The position numbers were made by a program, and so were the translations under genes. From an uncultured Clostridia bacterium (GTDB lineage Bacteria; Bacillota; Clostridia; Christensenellales; Borkfalkiaceae): DNA of 64,000 bases. Shown one piece after another: positions 51,041-60,374 of the stretch. Position 1 is the first letter of the stretch. Each line of letters starts with the position of its first letter. The notes beneath the pieces were generated by a model. That model had not been told where the DNA came from, made no database searches, and was given only the letters and a program-made list of their open reading frames with translations. The stretch is from the NCBI GenBank assembly GCA_944372525.1, contig CALVZL010000040.1, forward strand, positions 16,695 through 80,694, written 5' to 3'.

Positions 51041-54000
51041 TCAGACTTCGTCCTTGGGTTCTTCTTTGTCAGACGCTTCCGCAGGCGTCTCCGCTTTGTT
51101 CGTCTCTTCCGCTTGCTCGGTCCCGGACGCAACCGTCTCGTCCGTTTCGGAACCATGCGCCTCAGTCTCTTCCGCGGAAACGGCTTTCGCTTTTTTGCCG
51201 CGAAGCACGAGCATCGCAACGACGAGCGCGATCACGATGACGCCGAGCGTTCCGATCGCAATATAGACGCCCGTCATATCCTCCTCCTCGGAAGGCGTCG
51301 GATTGTCCGGCCCCGGATCGACACTCCCCTGATCTTTCAGATAGCTGAGCACGCTCTCCGCCTCTTCGAGCTTCTCGTAATTGGTCACGAGCGCCTGCTG
51401 TTCCGCAGTCGTGATGAGGTTATACGCGGCGCGTGCGGCAAGAATGACGGCCTCATCGTTCAGCGTGATATTGACGGGGATCTGCTCGATCGCATAGATC
51501 GCGGCAAGCGTCGTCTCCTGAGGCGCGCTCATCCCGCTGACCACCACGTCGAAATACTGTCCGTAAATGAAGTTCTCGTATCCGGTCCCGTTATTGGGAC
51601 GGACCATGATGAGGATCACGTCGTCATGGGTCGCTTCGCCGATCAGATCGACAAAATTTGCGCCGTAATAGAAGTTGGTGAAATCCGTCCAGTTCCACAT
51701 CTTATAGGGAACGATCTCCAGTCCGTGCAGCACCGTACCGTTGCTCAGTTCGATCTCGCCCGTCATGGGAGCGCGGTTATAGATGTTGTAGACTCCGTTT
51801 TCGCCCACCGTTTCCAGATACTCGGTATCGAATTCCTCTTCCAGAATGGGCGCTTCCAGGCTCTTGAAGACAACGGTGCTGAGGCTGAGACAGCCGTAGA
51901 ACGCTTTATCGCCGATGGCATCGAGCTCGACGGGAAGTTCGACGAAGACGATATCCGTCCCGTAGAATGCCCGCGCGCCGATGCGTACGGTCCCGTCTGC
52001 CACCACATAAGTCTTTTCTGTCTTGCCGAGCGGATAGGTAACCAACTCAAGACCATACTGCTCGTTGCTGTAACTGAGTACCCGCGTGGCATAGACGCGG
52101 TAGAGCACGCCGTCGATCACGCGCACCGTTTCGCTCAGTGAATAGGTATCGGTCATTTCTCCGTCGATCACTTTCTCAAATGCACCGATCTGACAGTCCG
52201 CAAACGGGTTTTCGCCGATCGAAATCAGCTGCTCGCCCAACTCAACGGACGTAAGTGCGCTGGACATGAAAGCGAAATCGCCGATATAGAGGGCCTCACT
52301 CAGATCGGCCTCCGTGATCGCCGCTCCGACAAATGCCTCCGCACCGATATATTTTGCCTTGTCGAGATTTTTGATCGCCGCCAAAGACGTATTGCCGGAG
52401 AAGGCAAAATCTCCGATCTGCGCTCCTTTGGAGGAAAGCGTAAGGCTCGTGAGTTTGGCATTGGCAAACGCCTGCGCTCCGATCGTCTCTGCATTTGCAA
52501 GGTTGGCGGAGGTAAGCGCCGTATTCATGAATGCACCTGCGCCGACTTCGGTGAGTCTGTTGAGCTCTGCCGTCTTCAGCGAAGAACAGTAACAGAAGAT
52601 TCCCTCTCCGATCGATGTGAGCGTCCCCAAATCGACTGATGCAAGCGATGCGTTAAAGGCAAACGCATAATTGCCGAGGCTCTCGCAAGAAGTGAGATCC
52701 ACCGACGTCAGCGGAGCAGACTGTCCGCCGAGATACCCCGCAAACGACATGGACGAAAGGTCGTTCGGCGTACTGCCGTAGTAAACGGGAATACGCGAGC
52801 CGGAGAAAGCATATGCACCGATCGAAAGGACTTCGGACAAATCAATGCTGGAAAGATACATGGCATTGAAGAACGCATAGTCTCCGATCGTAACGCCCTT
52901 TCCGAGCGTCACGCTCTGCAGAGAGGAAGCGGCATTCGTTCCCGTCGTGCCTGCAAAGGCATACTCACCGATCACAACATTATCGCCGACCGTCACGCGA
53001 TTCAGAGCGTTGTAATAGATATTGAGATAATAGTAATAGTTGGTCTGAAATTCCCCGTAGGACATTCCGCGGAGCATTCCCGCAAACGCATAGGCGCCGA
53101 GCACGGCATTGTCGCCGACCGTCACGGAAGTGAGCGCGGAACAAGCATAGAAGGCATATTTTCCGACCTGCACGCCGTCGGGCACGGTCACTTCTTTGAG
53201 CGCCGTTCCGAAAAAGGCATAGTTCCCGATGGTATTCAAAGAAGCGTCAAAAGCGGGAAGCTCGGAAATCGCCGTTCCTGCAAAGGCATAGTCGCCGATC
53301 CTCGCAAGATCTCCAAGTTTGAGCTCAGTTAAAGAAGTGCATCCGTAAAACGCATAGCTTCCGACCGACGTAACATTGGGAAGCGTCACGCTTTCCAACA
53401 CGGAATTCCCGGAGAATGCACTCTCCCCGACCGACGTAATGCGGATCGAACCGTTTGTGCGGAAGTCGGTCACCGTAGGCACGACCGCCACCAACGTTTC
53501 TCCCTCCACAAGATAGGTACCGTTTTCCTCCGCCGAATAGACGGGATTGGCGGGATCAACCGAGAAGGACGTGACTCCGGTCTCCGCGAAAGCATTCTGT
53601 GCAATGTGCGTCACGTCTTTCCCGAAACGGAAGGTCTTCAATTTTTCGCAGCCGTAGAACAGCCCGGCAGGAATGACGGAGGCATTCAGATCCACCGATT
53701 CCAGCGCTGTGCACGCCGCAAACGCCTGTTCGCCGAGCTTGACGACATCCGCGGGAATACTCACGGAGACGAGGTCGGTGTTGCCGTAAAATGCGCGCGC
53801 ACCGATAGACTGCGTGTTTTCGGTAAAGCTGAGGCTGCTCAGCGCCGTCCCTTCGAACGCGCTCGCCCCGATCGCGATCACCGAATCCATTTCGATATCG
53901 GTCAGCGCGCCGCAGCCGTAGAACGCCTTGTCGCCGATAAACTGCAGATTGTTCTCACCGCTGAATTTGATGGATTTGAGGGCGGTGCATCCGTAGAAGG

Positions 54001-57000
54001 CTCCGACCTGAATCTTACGCAGGGTCGAGGGAAGCGTTACGCTCTCAAGCGCCGTCAAATTTGCAAACGCATAAAAGTTGATGGTTTCCACGCCTTCGGG
54101 AATGATGACTTCCGTAATCGTATCGTCCCCGATATAGGTGATCTTCGTCTTATAGGGATCTTCTTCCGAGATCTCGTCATTTTCGTCCTTGGGCACGTAA
54201 TGATAATTGGAGAACGCGTACTGATAGATCTCCGTCACGCCCAGATCCGTAGGGATCTCAACGACGCCGCCCAATCCCATATAACTCATGAGGTAGATTG
54301 AATTCGTCGTATAAGGTTTCTTGACGGTGATCAACACGGATTGCGAATAGAGGGTGCTCCCTCCGTTCATCAGCACTCGCACGGAAACGGTCGCCGAAAC
54401 CTCGGTATTTTGCCCTTTCCCTTCCGAATTGACGTTCTTTGCCGTGACCGTTCCGTCCGGAGTGACCTCGACGATGTTCGAGTTGCTGCTTGTAAACTCC
54501 ACCGTGGTATTCTCGGGGAAATACGCCGCCAGTTCGTATTGCAATGTCACGGATTCGGAAGGGAACATCTTCAGCGAATAACCGTTATTCGTAAAGGAGA
54601 CGACCGTTCCCGCTTCCGTCGCGCCAAGATCGCGATCCTTCGACGATCCGAAATAGAACACTTTGTTGACCTTATAGCCCGTCAGCGCAAAAGAATCTGC
54701 CACGGGCGCGTCGTATTTCTGATACCCGGGCTCCCCTTCCGCCAGAACTTTGACGGTCAGCGTCGCAGAGACAGTCTCATCCGTATTTGCGGTCGCGGTG
54801 ATCGTCGCGGTCCCCGCTTTCAACCCGATGAGCTTGCCGTTTACGATATGGACAACGGTTTCATCGGAGGAGACATAATTGAGAGACTGCGACCAATTCC
54901 CCTCGGGGAATACCGTCGGATTGAGCGTATAGGTCTCATTCGGGCTGATCGAGATCCCACCCTCCGCTTCTTCCGCAAACAGAATGGTCTTCACGGAATC
55001 GGGGATCTGCACTTCGTAAGTCGCAGAATTCTGCGCATAGTCATAGGTTTGAACGATAAAGGAATTCCCGTTGTAAGAATTCTTGATCTCGTCGATATAG
55101 TCGGTCAATTCGTATGTGACAACAGAGGTGGTGTTGAACTCGGAATAGACGGGCGTCACATATCTTCCGAAAGAGCTGAGCGAATACGCATATTCGCTTC
55201 CCGGCTCATTTTCGTAGATATATCCGACGACAAGTCCCTGCGAATAGTGGTTGTCATAGACGGACAGGTTGACAAAGAGCCTCGTCTTTTTCGTCTCCGT
55301 GTCATATTCGGTATAGAACTGTGCGTCGGTAAGCGCGGGCGCCTCGTAATCGACCACAAACGGGAAGGAGAACGTGTTCTTCACGTTCGTCGTCGCGCCG
55401 TCGTTTTCATAGTCGAGATATGCCGTCAACGTCACCATGTACTGCGCGTTGTTCTTGAGATTATAATCGGCAAGATTGAAATCGATATCCACAGAGGAAG
55501 GATAGATCGTTGAGCCGCTGCTGTAAGATTTGCGCTGATTCCATTCCGTCTTCTCGTAGATCACTTCACCCGTAACGCTGTCCGTGATGGTGATCACCAT
55601 GCGTTTCGCGCTTCGCAGCAGCCCGGCATAGACAGAATAGAGACTGTTGACCGTCCCGGTCTCCCCCTCCTGATTGGACAGCGAAATGTATTTCCTGTCC
55701 GCAGAGATCTGCCTGGAAGAGGGATCTTGCGTAAAGGCATAGGAGCCGAGATAGACGATGTAATCGTTATATGTTCCGCCAAGAGGACGGGTCGCATAGG
55801 CGTCGGGCAAAGTCTTGTCGAGCAGATCGATGCTGTCGTCAAGTTCGTCTTTATTCGTCTCGAAATAATCCAAGTCGAAAATAGGCGCCTGCGACCAATC
55901 GCCGTAAAAGGCAAGATAGGGAACGCTCAGACTGCTGTCTGTTCCGCTTGTCGGAGTAAGCTGAATGAACCCTTCGACATACATTCCGTTTTCGAAGGAG
56001 GCGTCAAGATACTCTTTGTCCGCATCGCTGAGGACGATCTGAACCGTCACCTTTGCCGTGCCGTTCCCCGCAACCGTCACAGAATTGCCGCGCGCGGATC
56101 CGCCGGAAATGTCGACAACGGTAACTTTTGCGCCGTCCAGCAGATAACCGTCCTGCGTAACCGTCGTCTCGCCCTGATGGGTGAGCGTTTCGCTCACGCC
56201 TTCGGTCATGACGATCGCGCTGACGTCGTAGGTGAGATCGCTGCTCTGCATATTTACGATCTCAAACGTCATCGAATATTCGCCCGTTTTGGAAGGATCA
56301 TCTCCCAGTTCGAGCTTAGTCTTGTCCATGAGGTTGCCGTCCTCATCGTAAGAACGAAGATAAGCCGGAGTCGACGTCGCCTTCATCAGATTGGTGACGC
56401 CCGCACCCTGTCTTCTCACCGAATAGGCAAGTCCGTTCTTATTGAGCAGGATGTCCGCGGTGGACATGATCAGCTGATTGACCGTCGCAGTGATCTCCTT
56501 CGCCGTCGCATCGGGATAGAGGTTTTTGACATACTGACGGACAAGCGCCGTCACGCCCGCCTGGTTGGGCGCCGCCATGGACGTGCCCGACAGATGATCG
56601 TAACCCTGTCCGGGAACAGCGGAATAGATCTCTCCGCCGTGCGCCGTGATCTCCGGCTTGATGCCGAGGTCGGCCGCAGGCCCCCAAGAGGAGAAATTCG
56701 ACATGAACGGACCTGCCGTCTGATCGCGGCTGATCTTGATCGTCCCCGTCTGTGCGTCGGCAAGCATTTCGCCGTCGTCCTGCGAGATCGAGCAAACCGG
56801 GAAGCTTCCCAGCGATCCGACCGTCATGGAGATCTCACCGGATACATTGTTATAAATGATACAGCCGATCGCGCCCTTCTCCTTCGCAATGCGCGCCTTG
56901 TCTTCGAACGTTGTGTCGCCGCGCCGCACGAGTGCGATTTTCCCTGTCACATCAACGCCGCTGTAATCGCTCGATCTGCCGATTCCCGGGATCGTGACAT

Positions 57001-58450
57001 AGGTAAACGTCCTTTCGTTCTCGGAAGAAGAGAGAATTTCATTGACAAAATATTTGGTCTCCGCACCCATGCCGGTCGATTCCGTAAAATAGATGATCGA
57101 CCCGTCCGCCGTGGTGAGATACGGCGTTTCCGTCCCGCTGACAGATGCGACCGAGATGGCGGAGGCAAACGTCGAGGGCGAACCGACGACGCTGCTGTCC
57201 GGATTGGAGGTAAGTCCGAGGTTTCCGTTTTTCTCGGAACCGAACGTGGAGTTGTAATCGTTGCCCGCCGCCGTCACGAGGGAGATCCCCTGCTCTCCGA
57301 TGGCCTCGTACACTTCCCGCATCGCCGCATTGTCTTCTTCCCGCGCAAATCCTGCGGCGGAACCGAGAGACATGTTGATGACGTCCACGCCGAGAATGAC
57401 GCAGTCCTCCAGCGCGGCAATGATCCAGGAGTTTTTCGCACCGCTCTGGGAATCGGAGAATACCTTCATCGAGACGAGCTGCGCGTTGGGCGCGACGCCC
57501 GTGATCACGTCATCGTTTCCGACAATGATTCCGGAGACGTGCGTGCCGTGATCGCTGTTGATGGGATAAACGTCGGGATCCTTGTCCGCATAATCATAGG
57601 CATAGGGAACCTTCTTGTTGAGATAGACGTCTCCGACAGCAAGCCCGGACGTCGTCTGCGAAGCGGTGAGTTTTCCGATCTTCTCCGCAAGGTTCGCCTG
57701 CGTGATCACTTCTTCGCCTTCAAAGGTAGAGGGATCAAACGCCGTATGCGTATAGTCAAGCCCGGTGTCGAGCACGGCTACGGTAACCCCGCTTCCGCTG
57801 TATTCCGACTCACTGCTGTCAAAAATACCGGTCTCGTAGACATTGACGTCATTTTTCACGACGCTCCCGCCCTCGGACGAAACCGTCTCGCATGCGGCAT
57901 ACTCCTCGCTGACGAGGACCTGCGCGCTGTCTCCGACCGCCTTGACCACTTTCTCATAATCTTTTGCCGTGATCACGATCTCAAATCCGCTCATGAGCAC
58001 GTCGTAGCTGTTGCCGATCGTAAAGCTGACCCCTGCCTTGCGAAGAAGACTTTGCACCTGCTTCCCGTCCTGTGTGACCGCGGTGGAGACAGCAAGCCCC
58101 TCTCTTGTGACCGAATAGTCGCCCACGCTCAGATTAGACATGGAATGACTTCTTTCCTCGTAAGCCTCCAAGACCGTCTCCGAATCCAGCTTGATGAGAA
58201 GGGACAGTTCCTGATTATCTTCTACCGTATCGGGAAGCGTCTGCACGACGGAAGTATCATAGTAATCCTCGATATGAGAATCGAGATCCAGATCGCTCAG
58301 ATCCGCGATCAGCTCCGTATCCTTTCCCGTTGCGTTCTCCGCTCCGGATACCGTCTGAAAAGAGGGCAAAATCGCCGCCAGCGCAAACGTGCACGACAAC
58401 GCCATTCCCGACGTACAAAGCAACGCTTTTCTGAGATGTCTTTTCTTCAT
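51041..58450 (-). CDS. Giant membrane-anchored subtilisin-like protease with leucine-rich repeats
   Basis: 2469 residues. Signal peptide (cleavage near VSG-AEN); an inhibitor-I9-like propeptide region (about 60-190); S8 catalytic domain with Asp228 (VAVLDTGLDYTH), His301 (SDHGTHVSGI) and Ser624 (LSGTSMAAPNQAG), the H-S distance being enlarged by a PA domain (about 440-560); Fn3/Ig-like modules; a Big_2-type domain (about 1175-1237) and another Ig-like domain (about 1270-1400); BspA-type LRR_5 repeats (about 1430-2190, repeating IG.YAF.G.....V.LP); then FIVAR-like linker and a C-terminal helix (VYIAIGTLGVIVIALVVAMLVL) with a Glu-rich tail. Cell-envelope proteinase, comparable in plan to lactococcal PrtP and C5a peptidase. 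First gene of the Opp operon; GGAG before the ATG. Confidence 0.93.
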   Translation of the reverse strand: MKKRHLRKALLCTSGMALSCTFALAAILPSFQTVSGAENATGKDTELIADLSDLDLDSHIEDYYDTSVVQTLPDTVEDNQELSLLIKLDSETVLEAYEERSHSMSNLSVGDYSVTREGLAVSTAVTQDGKQVQSLLRKAGVSFTIGNSYDVLMSGFEIVITAKDYEKVVKAVGDSAQVLVSEEYAACETVSSEGGSVVKNDVNVYETGIFDSSESEYSGSGVTVAVLDTGLDYTHTAFDPSTFEGEEVITQANLAEKIGKLTASQTTSGLAVGDVYLNKKVPYAYDYADKDPDVYPINSDHGTHVSGIIVGNDDVITGVAPNAQLVSMKVFSDSQSGAKNSWIIAALEDCVILGVDVINMSLGSAAGFAREEDNAAMREVYEAIGEQGISLVTAAGNDYNSTFGSEKNGNLGLTSNPDSSVVGSPSTFASAISVASVSGTETPYLTTADGSIIYFTESTGMGAETKYFVNEILSSSENERTFTYVTIPGIGRSSDYSGVDVTGKIALVRRGDTTFEDKARIAKEKGAIGCIIYNNVSGEISMTVGSLGSFPVCSISQDDGEMLADAQTGTIKISRDQTAGPFMSNFSSWGPAADLGIKPEITAHGGEIYSAVPGQGYDHLSGTSMAAPNQAGVTALVRQYVKNLYPDATAKEITATVNQLIMSTADILLNKNGLAYSVRRQGAGVTNLMKATSTPAYLRSYDEDGNLMDKTKLELGDDPSKTGEYSMTFEIVNMQSSDLTYDVSAIVMTEGVSETLTHQGETTVTQDGYLLDGAKVTVVDISGGSARGNSVTVAGNGTAKVTVQIVLSDADKEYLDASFENGMYVEGFIQLTPTSGTDSSLSVPYLAFYGDWSQAPIFDLDYFETNKDELDDSIDLLDKTLPDAYATRPLGGTYNDYIVYLGSYAFTQDPSSRQISADRKYISLSNQEGETGTVNSLYSVYAGLLRSAKRMVITITDSVTGEVIYEKTEWNQRKSYSSGSTIYPSSVDIDFNLADYNLKNNAQYMVTLTAYLDYENDGATTNVKNTFSFPFVVDYEAPALTDAQFYTEYDTETKKTRLFVNLSVYDNHYSQGLVVGYIYENEPGSEYAYSLSSFGRYVTPVYSEFNTTSVVTYELTDYIDEIKNSYNGNSFIVQTYDYAQNSATYEVQIPDSVKTILFAEEAEGGISISPNETYTLNPTVFPEGNWSQSLNYVSSDETVVHIVNGKLIGLKAGTATITATANTDETVSATLTVKVLAEGEPGYQKYDAPVADSFALTGYKVNKVFYFGSSKDRDLGATEAGTVVSFTNNGYSLKMFPSESVTLQYELAAYFPENTTVEFTSSNSNIVEVTPDGTVTAKNVNSEGKGQNTEVSATVSVRVLMNGGSTLYSQSVLITVKKPYTTNSIYLMSYMGLGGVVEIPTDLGVTEIYQYAFSNYHYVPKDENDEISEEDPYKTKITYIGDDTITEVIIPEGVETINFYAFANLTALESVTLPSTLRKIQVGAFYGCTALKSIKFSGENNLQFIGDKAFYGCGALTDIEMDSVIAIGASAFEGTALSSLSFTENTQSIGARAFYGNTDLVSVSIPADVVKLGEQAFAACTALESVDLNASVIPAGLFYGCEKLKTFRFGKDVTHIAQNAFAETGVTSFSVDPANPVYSAEENGTYLVEGETLVAVVPTVTDFRTNGSIRITSVGESAFSGNSVLESVTLPNVTSVGSYAFYGCTSLTELKLGDLARIGDYAFAGTAISELPAFDASLNTIGNYAFFGTALKEVTVPDGVQVGKYAFYACSALTSVTVGDNAVLGAYAFAGMLRGMSYGEFQTNYYYYLNIYYNALNRVTVGDNVVIGEYAFAGTTGTNAASSLQSVTLGKGVTIGDYAFFNAMYLSSIDLSEVLSIGAYAFSGSRIPVYYGSTPNDLSSMSFAGYLGGQSAPLTSVDLTSCESLGNYAFAFNASLASVDLGTLTSIGEGIFCYCSSLKTAELNRLTEVGAGAFMNTALTSANLANAETIGAQAFANAKLTSLTLSSKGAQIGDFAFSGNTSLAAIKNLDKAKYIGAEAFVGAAITEADLSEALYIGDFAFMSSALTSVELGEQLISIGENPFADCQIGAFEKVIDGEMTDTYSLSETVRVIDGVLYRVYATRVLSYSNEQYGLELVTYPLGKTEKTYVVADGTVRIGARAFYGTDIVFVELPVELDAIGDKAFYGCLSLSTVVFKSLEAPILEEEFDTEYLETVGENGVYNIYNRAPMTGEIELSNGTVLHGLEIVPYKMWNWTDFTNFYYGANFVDLIGEATHDDVILIMVRPNNGTGYENFIYGQYFDVVVSGMSAPQETTLAAIYAIEQIPVNITLNDEAVILAARAAYNLITTAEQQALVTNYEKLEEAESVLSYLKDQGSVDPGPDNPTPSEEEDMTGVYIAIGTLGVIVIALVVAMLVLRGKKAKAVSAEETEAHGSETDETVASGTEQAEETNKAETPAEASDKEEPKDEV

Positions 58451-58494
58451 TGTATATCTCCAAATGCAAATGATATCTTGTTTCTATCAAATTT

Positions 58495-58531
58495 TATTAT
58501 ATCGCATACATGAAATATTATATCGCATACA
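58495..58531. repeat. Two 16-bp direct repeats 21 bp apart at the subtilase promoter
   Basis: TATTATATCGCATACA occurs at 58495-58510 and 58516-58531. The 21-bp period is two helical turns. Confidence 0.85.
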
Positions 58532-58545
58532 CCAAATTTTTGCAA
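58496..58545 (-). promoter_or_regulatory. Proximal promoter of the subtilase-Opp operon with duplicated -10 box
   Basis: On the minus strand TTGCAA (58540-58545), 17-bp spacer, TATAAT (complement of 58517-58522). A second TATAAT (complement of 58496-58501) lies 21 bp downstream as part of a 16-bp direct repeat (58495-58510 and 58516-58531); it has no -35 of its own. Confidence 0.7.
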
Positions 58546-58688
58546 GCATTTCACCGCGCAAAAAGCGACTTCCGCGCCCTTTCAAAGACAAATTCTTTCC
58601 CCCGGAACCCGCTTGTAAAAATATACAGTTTATACATTAAAAAATGTATTTTCAACGGACATTGCCCGTTGCTGCGACAATTTAATAC

Positions 58689-58717
58689 ATTATAAGCGTC
58701 AAAAGGAAGATTGTCAA
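58689..58717 (-). promoter_or_regulatory. Distal promoter of the subtilase-Opp operon
   Basis: On the minus strand TTGACA (complement of 58712-58717), 17-bp spacer, TATAAT (complement of 58689-58694), both perfect. It gives a leader of about 230 nt. The leader holds two small hairpins (CAACGG/CCGTTG at 58652-58670 and ATACATT/AATGTAT near 58635-58652). No gene is seen in 58451-58823. Confidence 0.75.
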
Positions 58718-58818
58718 CTGATTTCTCCTCCCTCTTTGTGAAAGAATTTTTTTTGAAAAAAAAGAAAAAAATTTTGCTGAATTTGTAAAATTATGCGTTT
58801 TTTCATGCAAAAAAAGCC

Positions 58819-58848
58819 AAAAACCGCCCCGAAATCGGGTGCGGTTTT
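58819..58848 (-). terminator. Terminator of the oadB-oadG operon
   Basis: Stem AAAACCGC/GCGGTTTT with an inner CCCGA/TCGGG stem and one bulge; on the minus strand T-rich sequence follows. The 120 nt between this and the oadG stop (58849-58970) hold nothing recognisable. Confidence 0.75.
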
Positions 58849-58970
58849 CCTCCTGACGGAACTGCCGATACGAAATTTCCGGTATGCTCCCTGTTTTATT
58901 TGTCTTTCACTGCATAAACAGCAATTATATTTTCACGATTCTCACCGATTTTTCACAAAACAAAGCGGCG

Positions 58971-59177
58971 TCACGTGCGGTTTCCGTCCTGTTTCCCTTC
59001 GTCTTTTTGCTCCCGCTCTTCTTTTTGTTTGCGGAAGGCATTGTAGCCCCGATTGAGCAAAACGGTCACCAGAATGACAATCACGATGACGATCGCGATC
59101 GCAAGCATTCCCTTCCAGAAGATGTTGAGAGATTGCATGAGCCCTTCCCGATTGATTGCCAGAAACAATGTGTTCAT
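58971..59177 (-). CDS. OadG-like small membrane subunit of a sodium-pump decarboxylase
   Basis: 68 residues. One N-terminal hydrophobic helix (FWKGMLAIAIVIVIVILVTVLL) followed by a highly charged tail (RKQKEEREQKDEGK). This matches the gamma/delta subunit plan of oxaloacetate or methylmalonyl-CoA decarboxylase complexes, which anchors the carboxyltransferase to the beta subunit. Sequence alone would not be decisive; the call rests on its position 10 nt after oadB. The tail lacks the Pro/Ala-rich and His-rich zinc-binding end of enterobacterial OadG. ATG 59177 has GGAGG. Confidence 0.7.
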   Translation of the reverse strand: MNTLFLAINREGLMQSLNIFWKGMLAIAIVIVIVILVTVLLNRGYNAFRKQKEEREQKDEGKQDGNRT

Positions 59178-59187
59178 AAGTCCCTCC

Positions 59188-60321
59188 TCAGAGTACGAGT
59201 CCGATGATGAGTCCGCCGATGATCGCCGAAGCGACTTGCCCGGAGACATTTGCGCCCGCCGCATGCATGAGCAGATAGTTGGAGCGGTCTTCTTCCTGAC
59301 CCAGTCGATGCACGACGCGTGCTGCCATCGGGAAAGCGGAAATGCCCGCCGCGCCGATCATGGGATTGATCTTTTTGCGGCAGAACAGATTCATGACCTT
59401 TGCACAGAGAACGCCGCCGACCGTGTCAAAGACAAAAGCAAACAACCCGAGTGCGAGAATAAGCAGCGTCTGCACGGACAAGAATGCTGTGGCCTGCATC
59501 TGAAAGGCGATCGTGATGCCGAGCAGAAGCGTAATGAGATTGGAGAGCGTCGTCTGTGCCGTCTCGGCAAGCGTCCCGAGCACGCCGCATTCGCGGATCA
59601 GATTGCCGAACATGAGGAAGCCGACGAGCGCCAGACTCTTGGGCGCGATCAGACCCGCCGTCAGAGTGATGACAATGGGAAAGAGGATCTTGACGGGTTT
59701 TCCCACCTTCTGCGTCGGATTTTCCATGCGAATGCGGCGCTCTTTCTTTGTCGTAATCGCCTTGATGACGATGGGCTGAATGATGGGCACCAATGCCATA
59801 TACGAATACGCCACGACCGTAATCGCTCCCACATATTTGCTCCCCAGCACATTTCCGACGAGAATCGCCGTCGGCCCGTCCGCGGCGCCGATGATCGCAG
59901 CCGCCGCCGCGTCGATCAGGTCGAATCCGAACAGACAGGCGAGCAGCATCGTGAGGAAAATCCCGATCTGCGCAAATGCGCCGAGCAGCATGAGTTTCGG
60001 ATTTGCGATGAGCGGTTCAAAGTCGATCATCGCTCCGATCCCGATGAACAGCAGGATAGGAAGCGCCTCCGACGTCTCGATCGTCGTCTCATACAGCCAC
60101 TGAATGATCCCCGCGACCTCGTTCCCCTCCTCCACGCTGTTGAGCACATTGGAAAAGGGAAGATTGACGAGGATCGCGCCGAATCCCATCGGAAGCAGCA
60201 GAGCAGGCTCGATCTTCTTCTTGATCGCAAGAAAAATGAGCAATCCGCCGACCGCCCACATGGCGACCTGCTGCCATGTCACCGCAGCAAGCGCCTCCCA
60301 TAAAAACGCAAATTCTTCCAA
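59188..60321 (-). CDS. oadB: Sodium ion-translocating decarboxylase beta subunit
   Basis: 377 residues, about nine to eleven membrane segments. The OadB/GcdB/MmdB family uses free energy of decarboxylating carboxybiotin to export Na+. LLFIGIGAMIDFEPLI, GAADGPTAILVGN (the conserved Asp of the Na+ site), GFLMFGNLIRECGV and ISAFPMAARVVHRLGQ are family blocks. The start is a TTG at 60319-60321, since AAGGAGG lies 9 nt upstream and no ATG fits. The biotin carrier and carboxyltransferase partners are not in the window, so the substrate (oxaloacetate, methylmalonyl-CoA, glutaconyl-CoA or malonate) is undetermined. Preceded by a candidate riboswitch and terminator. Confidence 0.94.
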   Translation of the reverse strand: MEEFAFLWEALAAVTWQQVAMWAVGGLLIFLAIKKKIEPALLLPMGFGAILVNLPFSNVLNSVEEGNEVAGIIQWLYETTIETSEALPILLFIGIGAMIDFEPLIANPKLMLLGAFAQIGIFLTMLLACLFGFDLIDAAAAAIIGAADGPTAILVGNVLGSKYVGAITVVAYSYMALVPIIQPIVIKAITTKKERRIRMENPTQKVGKPVKILFPIVITLTAGLIAPKSLALVGFLMFGNLIRECGVLGTLAETAQTTLSNLITLLLGITIAFQMQATAFLSVQTLLILALGLFAFVFDTVGGVLCAKVMNLFCRKKINPMIGAAGISAFPMAARVVHRLGQEEDRSNYLLMHAAGANVSGQVASAIIGGLIIGLVL

Positions 60322-60343
60322 GTTCCGATCCTCCTTCGTTTTA

Positions 60344-60374
60344 CAAAAAAACCATACCGAAAAACCGGTATGGT
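60344..60374 (-). terminator. Leader terminator (expression platform) before oadB
   Basis: A 9-bp perfect stem ACCATACCG/CGGTATGGT with a 6-nt loop followed on the minus strand by T7, 23 nt before the oadB start codon. Its 5' arm shares CCATAC with the closing helix of the aptamer just upstream. Confidence 0.85.

Noticed and set aside
52300-54300. Possible tandem DNA repeat array
   Set aside because: The regular pattern is protein-level LRR periodicity; the nucleotide copies are too diverged to be a satellite or CRISPR-like array.
55727-58513. 928-codon open frame on the plus strand opposite the subtilase
   Set aside because: Arg/His/Ile-rich translation typical of the reverse complement of a GC-biased gene; no ribosome binding site, and the minus strand encodes an intact protease.
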